A DNA stretch of 7,579 bases from an uncultured Collinsella sp. (GTDB lineage: Bacteria > Actinomycetota > Coriobacteriia > Coriobacteriales > Coriobacteriaceae): positions 1 through 7,579 of the forward strand of contig CABTZM010000102.1 of NCBI GenBank assembly GCA_902489295.1. The letters run 5' to 3'. The notes under the pieces were generated by a model. It did not search any database. It was not told the origin of the DNA and worked only from the letters and a program-made list of their open reading frames with translations. Shown here piece after piece: positions 1 to 4,721 of this stretch (the stretch's first letter is position 1; each line of letters starts with the position of its first letter). Made by a program: the position numbers and the translations under genes.

Positions 1-418
1 TAATGCCGGAGGCGAGGCCCTTCTTGTCGATGAACCACTTTTGGCCGGTGGTGAGCGCGGGGTTGTAGCCCCAGCCGTTGCCGATGGCGGCGACGAGCGA
101 GAACCACAGGTAGAACTGCCACGGCTCGGTGACGGTGCCGGACATGAACCAGCCCACGCCGTAGCACACGGCGGCAGCGATCACGACGTTGCGCGGGCCG
201 ATCTTATCGGAGATGCGGCCGGCGAAGATGCCCGTCACGGCCATGATGGTCTGGAAGACCGGGAAAGCCCAGGTAAGTGCGCTGGACCACTCGGGGTAGA
301 CGGCGAGCAAGTTCTTGGACACGACGGAGTACAGCGCGATGGAGCTGATAAAGAACATGGTGACGCACGCGGCGGAAAGCACGACGGCGCGACCCTTGTT
401 GGAGTTGGTGGAAGCCAT
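1..418 (-). CDS. Major facilitator superfamily transporter, OFA-like (N-terminal part only)
   Basis: The gene runs off the left edge of the window, leaving 139 codons from an ATG at 418. The N-terminus is a short polar stretch (about residues 1-10), then hydrophobic segments at about 11-32, 46-66, 78-94 and 102-115. Between the second and third segments is the MFS motif A, GRISDKIGPRN (residues 67-77), the cytoplasmic loop conserved in this superfamily. The later stretch NPALTTGQKWF and the following DKKGLASGI resemble the oxalate/formate antiporter family, where a Trp-Phe pair and a 'rGlasGi' element precede the next helix. A purine-rich AGAAAGAG lies just upstream of the start. The gene lies 84 bp downstream of the dehydrogenase on the same strand, so the two are probably co-transcribed; the transporter may import the dehydrogenase substrate or export a product. 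The transported compound is unknown. MFS membership is secure; the OFA assignment is moderate. Confidence 0.85.
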   Translation of the reverse strand, partial: MASTNSNKGRAVVLSAACVTMFFISSIALYSVVSKNLLAVYPEWSSALTWAFPVFQTIMAVTGIFAGRISDKIGPRNVVIAAAVCYGVGWFMSGTVTEPWQFYLWFSLVAAIGNGWGYNPALTTGQKWFIDKKGLASGI

Positions 419-450
419 TGGACTCTTTCTAATCGATACGGGGGAGGGGA

Positions 451-479
451 GGGGCAAACGCCGCTGAGGTGCTTGCCCC
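451..479 (-). promoter_or_regulatory. Small stem-loop in the dehydrogenase-transporter gap
   Basis: GGGGCAA (451-457) and TTGCCCC (473-479) form a perfect 7-bp stem around a 15-nt loop. Inside the loop, past one A-C mismatch, four further pairs (one of them G-U) are possible. On the minus strand the stem is followed by a C-rich run and not by a T-run, so it does not look like an intrinsic terminator. It could be an mRNA-processing or stability element that sets transporter expression relative to the dehydrogenase, or it may be a chance GC-rich hairpin. Confidence 0.35.
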
Positions 480-502
480 GCGCCCCTTTCTACCGGGCTG
501 GT

Positions 503-1384
503 TTACTGGTCAGTCGGCTTTGCGACGCCGGACTCATCGGACCAGAGCTCGACGCCCTTGTTCTTGAGGTAGTTGTCGGCAAAGGCGCGGCGGCCGCCGG
601 GCTTGGCGGTGAGGTCGCCCATCATGTTGGAGAAGCCGCCGTCGACCTTGATGGCGTCGCCGGTGGTAAAGTCTGAGCGCGTGGACGCCAGGAACATGAC
701 GGCGTTGGCGATATCGCTGACCTCGCCGATGCGACGCGTGGCGATGAGGCGGCTGCGGCTCTTCTCGACCTCGGGATCGGCGTAAAAGCTTGCCGACATG
801 GGGGTCTTGACGAAGCAGGGCTCGACGCAGTTGGAGCGCACGCCGTAGGGACCCCACTCGGCAGCCAGCATCTTGGACATCATGTTGACGCCCGCCTTGG
901 TGGAGCTGTACACGCCCGAGAACGTTTCGGGGGAGTGACTGGCGACGGTGGAGATGTGAACCAGGCGGCCCTGGCCGGCCTTGATCATCTCGCGACCAAA
1001 GCGCTGCGAGGTGATGAAGTAGCCGGTGAGGTTGACGTTGAGCACCTGCTCCCAGTCGCTCAGCGGCAGGTCCTCCATGGCGGCGAAGCGCAGGATGCCG
1101 GCGGTGTTGACGAGGACGTCGACACGGCCGAAGTCGGCGATGGTGGCGTCGACGGCAGCCTGAACCTCGGCCTCGTCGGTGGCGTTCATCTTGTAACCCT
1201 CGGCGTGGATGCCAAACTCGGCAGCAAGGTCGGCGGCAGCGGCCTTGACCTTCTCCTCGTCCAGGTCGAGCATGACGACGTTGGCGCCGTTGCGGGCGAA
1301 CTCGCGGCAAATCTCGACGCCCATACCGCCGAGCGCGCCGGTCACGGCGCAGACATCGCCCTCGAGCTTAAGCCAATTGCTCAT
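503..1384 (-). CDS. Short-chain dehydrogenase/reductase (classical SDR)
   Basis: This 293-residue protein should be a cytoplasmic NAD(P)-dependent oxidoreductase acting on a hydroxyl/carbonyl pair. It has the complete classical SDR set: the cofactor loop TGALGGMG (residues 15-22), NTAG (93-96), the structural Asn in NVNLTG (around 116-118), catalytic Ser145, and Tyr159-xxx-Lys163. Asp40 at the end of the second strand (VVMLDLD) is the acidic residue usually associated with a preference for NAD over NADP. IKVDGGF near residue 250 is the usual end of the fold. The protein then continues for about 40 polar residues, longer than the common 245-260 residue size. The ATG at 1384 is preceded by an AGAAGGGAAG Shine-Dalgarno. 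It lies upstream of the MFS gene and divergent from the LysR gene, which suggests induction by a metabolite. Gluconate- or sugar-alcohol-type dehydrogenase and hydroxysteroid dehydrogenase are both possible; the sequence does not decide. Confidence 0.93.
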   Translation of the reverse strand: MSNWLKLEGDVCAVTGALGGMGVEICREFARNGANVVMLDLDEEKVKAAAADLAAEFGIHAEGYKMNATDEAEVQAAVDATIADFGRVDVLVNTAGILRFAAMEDLPLSDWEQVLNVNLTGYFITSQRFGREMIKAGQGRLVHISTVASHSPETFSGVYSSTKAGVNMMSKMLAAEWGPYGVRSNCVEPCFVKTPMSASFYADPEVEKSRSRLIATRRIGEVSDIANAVMFLASTRSDFTTGDAIKVDGGFSNMMGDLTAKPGGRRAFADNYLKNKGVELWSDESGVAKPTDQ

Positions 1385-1410
1385 AGGAACTTCCCTTCTT
1401 GTGCCTCCCG

Positions 1411-1437
1411 GTGGGTCGCTCCCATTAACCGACCCAC
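1411..1437. promoter_or_regulatory. Perfect 8-bp inverted repeat in the dehydrogenase leader
   Basis: GTGGGTCG (1411-1418) and CGACCCAC (1430-1437) are exact reverse complements separated by 11 nt. The element lies 27 bp upstream of the dehydrogenase start codon and just upstream of its Shine-Dalgarno, inside the predicted 5' untranslated region. It could be a DNA operator for a dimeric regulator or an mRNA hairpin that influences translation or stability. The dyad centre does not fit the T-N11-A spacing of a LysR box. Confidence 0.5.
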
Positions 1438-1453
1438 GTGGTTTTCGCTGGTT

Positions 1454-1482
1454 ATCGTATGCTTTGCATTTGCGCAGGTGAA
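1454..1482 (-). promoter_or_regulatory. Candidate promoter of the dehydrogenase-MFS operon
   Basis: Read on the minus strand, TTCACC (1482-1477) is followed after 17 nt by TACGAT (1459-1454), a reasonable sigma70-type pair. This would start transcription near 1447 and give a leader of about 60 nt. The promoter is weak at -35, as expected for an activated promoter. An ATGC-TTT-GCAT inverted repeat (1459-1469) overlaps the spacer next to the -10. Confidence 0.35.
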
Positions 1483-1492
1483 TTGCATATTT

Positions 1493-1509
1493 GTTAGAAT
1501 GGCGTTAAC
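1493..1509. promoter_or_regulatory. Candidate LysR-type regulator binding box
   Basis: GTTA (1493-1496), 9 nt and TAAC (1506-1509) form an interrupted dyad that contains the T-N11-A arrangement (T1495, A1507) typical of LysR-type regulator sites. Its centre at 1501 is about 54 bp upstream of the predicted dehydrogenase transcription start, near the usual activator position, and it lies where the regulator's own promoter is expected. Both features would fit activation of the operon plus autoregulation. AT-rich intergenic DNA yields such short dyads by chance, so this is a prediction only. Confidence 0.35.
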
Positions 1510-1523
1510 CATAGGTTTACACT
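1494..1523 (+). promoter_or_regulatory. Weak candidate promoter for the LysR gene
   Basis: TTAGAA (1494-1499) and TACACT (1518-1523) are spaced by 18 nt on the plus strand, about 95 bp before the chosen start codon. The -35 is poor. An alternative is TTGCGC (1470-1475) with TAGAAT (1495-1500) at a 19-nt spacing. Either would overlap the putative LysR box. Confidence 0.22.
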
Positions 1524-1617
1524 GTGCGATGCAGTTTATTCTCAATTGAGCGCATGACCTGCGAAAACAACCTCCTGTGGCACCATGTGGCCACGGGCGC
1601 GAAAACGGGAGATTGAC

Positions 1618-2496
1618 GTGTACGATCGACGACTTGAGGCCATATCGGCCGCTGCGGAGCTGGGAAGCTTCTCGCGTGCGGCGGCACAATTGCGCGTGTC
1701 GACTCCGGCGCTCGTCAAGCAGGTGTCGGGCTTCGAGGCCGAGTTCGGCATCACGCTGTTCGAACGCTCGCACTCGGGCGTCAAAGTGACGCCGGCCGGC
1801 GCACTGCTGGTGGACGACGCGCGCTCGATCATGCGGCAGTCCGAGGACGCGCTGCGCCGTGCCCGACGCGCGGCGGGCGATGGCGGTGCCGTGCGCCTGG
1901 GCGTGTCGATGATGTGCCCGGGGCGCCAAACGCTGTCGATGTGGTCGGGCATCCACGATCTGGAACCGTCGCTGCGATTTGAAATCGTGCCGGTAAGCGA
2001 TCTCTACGACGAGCGCGAGACCGTCATGCGCAGCCTTGGTCGCGAAGTGGATGTGGTGCAGTCGAGTTTTTCGACCCCACGCTGGGGTGATGCCTGCCAA
2101 AAGCTCCGCATTGTCAACGTGCCGTTTTATATCGATCTGCCGCGCACGAGCCCGCTGGCGCGCAAGAATCGCATTACGGTTGCCGACTTGGAGGGTATGC
2201 GTCTGCGCGTACTGCGCCACGGCAACGACGCCATGGACAGCCTGCGCATCGATCTTTTGGCCGATGGCGGCGTGGACGTGATCGACGTGGACAGTTTTGA
2301 CTTTGCGCTCTTTAACGAGGCGGAGGAAAAGGGCGATGCAGTGCTCACTTGCGGGGCGTGGTCGGGCGTGCACCCGGCTTTTGTAGGCGTGCCGTTCCTA
2401 TGTGGCCGCGAGGTGCCGGTCTTCTTGCACTACCCGCTCGAGCCCACCCTCCAAGTACAAAAATTCGTCAACGCCATGGCCCAACTCCTCAAGTAG
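1618..2496 (+). CDS. LysR-type transcriptional regulator
   Basis: This is a 292-residue DNA-binding regulator if it starts at the GTG at 1618. That start is preferred because CGGGAGA lies 6-7 nt upstream and because the protein then begins MYDRRLEAIS, the normal position of the first helix. An in-frame ATG at 1585 would add 11 basic residues and lacks a clear ribosome site. Residues 4-62 form the winged helix-turn-helix (AAELGSFSRAAAQL, then STPALVKQVSGFE, then the wing LFERSHSGVKVTPAG). A linker helix follows (about 64-88), then a periplasmic-binding-protein-like effector domain from about residue 91. Such regulators bind as tetramers and usually control a divergently transcribed target; here that is the dehydrogenase and MFS transporter. 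The inducer is unknown. The gene ends 16 bp before a large palindrome and converges on the ABC exporter operon. Confidence 0.93.
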   Translation: MYDRRLEAISAAAELGSFSRAAAQLRVSTPALVKQVSGFEAEFGITLFERSHSGVKVTPAGALLVDDARSIMRQSEDALRRARRAAGDGGAVRLGVSMMCPGRQTLSMWSGIHDLEPSLRFEIVPVSDLYDERETVMRSLGREVDVVQSSFSTPRWGDACQKLRIVNVPFYIDLPRTSPLARKNRITVADLEGMRLRVLRHGNDAMDSLRIDLLADGGVDVIDVDSFDFALFNEAEEKGDAVLTCGAWSGVHPAFVGVPFLCGREVPVFLHYPLEPTLQVQKFVNAMAQLLK

Positions 2497-2511
2497 CTCA
2501 TTTGGCGCGGG

Positions 2512-2603
2512 TAGTCTTTTTGGGACGGGGCTTTTTTAGCTACTTTCGCCGCCCTGCCTGCGCACCCTCAAAGTAGTCAAAAAGCCCCGTCCCAAAAAGA
2601 CTA
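2512..2603. repeat. Large palindromic element, 25-bp perfect stem
   Basis: Bases 2512-2536 pair without mismatch with 2579-2603. After a small asymmetric internal loop, CTACTTT (2540-2546) pairs with AAAGTAG (2570-2576). The 23-nt loop (2547-2569) is C-rich. The arm contains the T-rich and G-rich block CTTTTTGGGACGGGGC. The stem is much longer than needed for an intrinsic terminator and the outer flank has no T-run, so it looks more like a dispersed palindromic repeat that has landed downstream of the regulator. It would still be expected to slow or end transcription from both sides. Identity as a known repeat family cannot be shown from one copy. Confidence 0.8.
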
Positions 2604-2610
2604 ACAAAAC

Positions 2611-2638
2611 GAGGCCCTGGCCAAACGGCCAGGGCCTC
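2611..2638 (-). terminator. Intrinsic terminator-type hairpin between convergent genes
   Basis: GAGGCCCTGGCC (2611-2622) and GGCCAGGGCCTC (2627-2638) form a perfect 12-bp GC-rich stem with an AAAC tetraloop. On the minus strand the stem is followed by GTTTTGTTAGTCTTTTT, a T-rich tail that makes it a good terminator for the ABC exporter operon. On the plus strand the following sequence (actaacctttatt) is less T-rich, so it may act as a weaker terminator for the LysR gene. Confidence 0.75.
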
Positions 2639-2681
2639 ACTAACCTTTATTCCGTTTTAAACAACGGGCTGATTGCGCGCA

Positions 2682-2787
2682 GGAGGGTGCCCCGGGGCGG
2701 CGGGGTATTTCCTCCGCGCGCAGTTTCGCAGCGAAGCGAGAATGTTTGAGCACGGAGGAATTACCCCGACGCCCCGGGGAACCCTCC
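2682..2787. repeat. Large imperfect palindrome, 32 of 35 positions paired
   Basis: Bases 2682-2716 pair with 2753-2787 with no insertions and only three mismatches (2689/2780, 2700/2769, 2708/2761). The core CCCCGGGGCG is self-complementary as well. The 36-nt loop (2717-2752) contains a smaller hairpin, TTCG-CAG-CGAA (2725-2735). The element ends 14 bp after the stop codon of the ABC exporter. Its length and internal structure suggest a dispersed palindromic repeat or miniature element rather than a terminator; the adjacent 12-bp hairpin already supplies a terminator. Confidence 0.8.
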
Positions 2788-2801
2788 GTCAGTAACCGTT
2801 C

Positions 2802-4721
2802 CTACTCCAGCTCAAACGCTCCCGTGTACAGCTGGTAGTAATACCCGCGCTTGGCGATCAGTTCGTCGTGGTTGCCGCGCTCGATGATGCGGCCGTGGTC
2901 CAGACAGATGATCGCGTCAGAGTTGCGCACGGTGGACAGGCGGTGTGCGATGACAAACGTCGTGCGGCCTTCCATGAGTTTATCCATGCCCGCCTGCACG
3001 ATGGCCTCGGTGCGGGTGTCGATGGAGCTCGTTGCCTCGTCCAGAATCATTGCCGGCGGATCGGCGACGGCAGCGCGGGCTATCGAGATCAGCTGGCGCT
3101 GGCCCTGCGACAGCTGGGCGCCGTTGCCGGTGAGCATGGTGTCATAGCCGTCGGGCAGGCGGGTGATAAAGTCGTCCGCGCCCGCGAGCTTGGCCGCCGC
3201 GATGCACTCCTCGTCGGTCGCATCCAGGTTGCCGTAGCGGATGTTATCCATCACGGTGCCGGTGAACAGGTTCACGTCCTGCAGCACGACGCCCAGCGAG
3301 CGGCGCAGATCGGCCTTGCGGATCTTATTGACGTTGATGCCGTCGTAGCGAATCTTGCCGTCGGCAATGTCATAGAAGCGGTTGATGAGGTTGGTGATGG
3401 TCGTCTTGCCGGCACCGGTGGCGCCGACAAACGCGACCTTCTGGCCCGGCTTGGCAAACACGGACACGCCGTGCAGCACCTCGTGGTCGGGCGTGTAGCC
3501 AAAGTCGACGTTGTCCATGACCAGGTCGCCGCGCAGCGGCACGTACTCGATCTCGCCGGTTGCGCGGTGCGGATGTTTCCACGCCCACATGCCGGTGTGG
3601 TGGTCAGCCTCCTCGAGCTGCCAGGTATCGGGGTTGACCTGCGCGTTGACGAGCGTCACATAGCCTTCGTCGGCTTCGGGCTTCTCGTCGATGAGCTCAA
3701 AGATACGGTCGGCGCCGGCGAGGCCCATGACCACGGCGTTGATCTGCTGCGAGATCTGGCCGATCTGTCCGCAGAACTGCTTGGTCATGTTGAGGAACGG
3801 CACCACGACGGCGATGGACAGCGCCATGCCCGAGATGCTCAGGTTGGGCACGCCCAGTGCCAGGAAAATGCCGCCGGCAAGGGCCACCAGCACGTAGAGC
3901 AGGTTGCCCAGGTTCATAAGGATGGGCATGAGGATGTTGGCGTACATGTTGGCCTTCTGGGAGACCTCGAAGAGCTTTTCGTTGCGCTCGTCAAAATCGG
4001 CCTCGGCGGCAGACTCGTGGCAGAACGCCTTGACGACCTTCTGGCCGTTCATGACTTCCTCGATATGGCCCTCGACCACGCCGAGCTCGGTCTGCTGCGC
4101 AATGAAGAAGCGCGCGGAGTTGGAGCCGAGCAGCTTGGTCATAAAGGTCATAAAGGCGACGCCGGCGATGATGACCAGGCACATCCACACGCTGTAGTAC
4201 AGCATGATAAAGAACACCGTGACGATGATGATGATCGTCATGAGCAGGTTGGGCAGCGACTGGCTGATCATCTGACGTAGCGTGTCGATGTCGTTGGTGT
4301 AGTGGCTCATGATATCGCCGCGCTGGTGCGTGTCGAAGTAGCGGATCGGCAGGTCCTGCATGCGGTTGAACATCATCTCGCGCAGCTTCTCGAGCGAGCC
4401 CTGCGTGACGATAGCCATGGCGCGGTTCCAGAAGAGCGAGGACAGGACACCGACGCCGTAGATGCAGGCGAGGGTGGTCACGAGCTGTGCGATTTTGGGC
4501 TGCGCGGCTTCCCAATCGCCCGACTGCCACGATTCGCTAATAATTTGCAGGGCGCTCTGCAGGAAGGTCGCGCCGATGGAGTTGATGATGGCGCAGAGCA
4601 CCACGCCGGCGACGACGAGGGGCAAAAGCACAGGATAGAAGCCAAAGAGCGTCTTGATGAGGCGCGACATGGTGCCGCCCTTGCGGTTGAGCGCGCGCTT
4701 GGCGGTCGTTGCCTTACTCAT
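2802..4721 (-). CDS. ABC exporter half-transporter with consensus ATP site (heterodimer partner)
   Basis: This is a 639-residue inner-membrane half-transporter, an exporter TMD fused to an ATPase domain. After a basic N-terminus it has hydrophobic segments at about 27-60, 78-98, 157-200 and 262-312. The nucleotide-binding domain has Walker A GATGAGKTT (433-441), Q-loop Gln481, signature LSQGQ (537-541), Walker B MILDE with catalytic Glu562, and switch His593 in IAHRLST. All catalytic residues are intact. The LSQGQ signature is the variant expected to face the partner's degenerate site. A linker of about 45 residues (about 353-397) containing TGMWAWKHPH separates the two domains. The ATG at 4721 is chosen over upstream codons because AAGGAGG sits 8 nt before it and it overlaps the upstream gene by 8 nt. 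It should pair with that gene's product to export drugs or other amphiphiles; the substrate is unknown. Confidence 0.95.
   Translation of the reverse strand: MSKATTAKRALNRKGGTMSRLIKTLFGFYPVLLPLVVAGVVLCAIINSIGATFLQSALQIISESWQSGDWEAAQPKIAQLVTTLACIYGVGVLSSLFWNRAMAIVTQGSLEKLREMMFNRMQDLPIRYFDTHQRGDIMSHYTNDIDTLRQMISQSLPNLLMTIIIIVTVFFIMLYYSVWMCLVIIAGVAFMTFMTKLLGSNSARFFIAQQTELGVVEGHIEEVMNGQKVVKAFCHESAAEADFDERNEKLFEVSQKANMYANILMPILMNLGNLLYVLVALAGGIFLALGVPNLSISGMALSIAVVVPFLNMTKQFCGQIGQISQQINAVVMGLAGADRIFELIDEKPEADEGYVTLVNAQVNPDTWQLEEADHHTGMWAWKHPHRATGEIEYVPLRGDLVMDNVDFGYTPDHEVLHGVSVFAKPGQKVAFVGATGAGKTTITNLINRFYDIADGKIRYDGINVNKIRKADLRRSLGVVLQDVNLFTGTVMDNIRYGNLDATDEECIAAAKLAGADDFITRLPDGYDTMLTGNGAQLSQGQRQLISIARAAVADPPAMILDEATSSIDTRTEAIVQAGMDKLMEGRTTFVIAHRLSTVRNSDAIICLDHGRIIERGNHDELIAKRGYYYQLYTGAFELE

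Noticed and set aside
41..676. Plus-strand open frame of 211 codons near the left edge
   Set aside because: It is antisense to the MFS gene, the intergenic gap and the end of the SDR gene; no domain in the translation.
1585..1617. Upstream ATG start for the LysR gene
   Set aside because: It has no clear Shine-Dalgarno and adds residues before the normal first helix; the GTG at 1618 has CGGGAGA at good spacing.
1381..2373. 330-codon open frame on the minus strand covering the LysR gene and the divergent gap
   Set aside because: It runs antisense through the conserved LysR coding frame and through the promoter region; the translation is Arg/His-rich without a domain.
2512..2801. CRISPR array or tandem repeat array in the convergent gap
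   Set aside because: The repeats are inverted arms of three different palindromes; there are no regularly spaced direct repeats or spacers.
2868..4280. 470-codon open frame on the plus strand opposite the second ABC gene
   Set aside because: Same reason: low-complexity His/Asp/Val-rich translation, no domain, no ribosome site, fully inside a well-supported gene.
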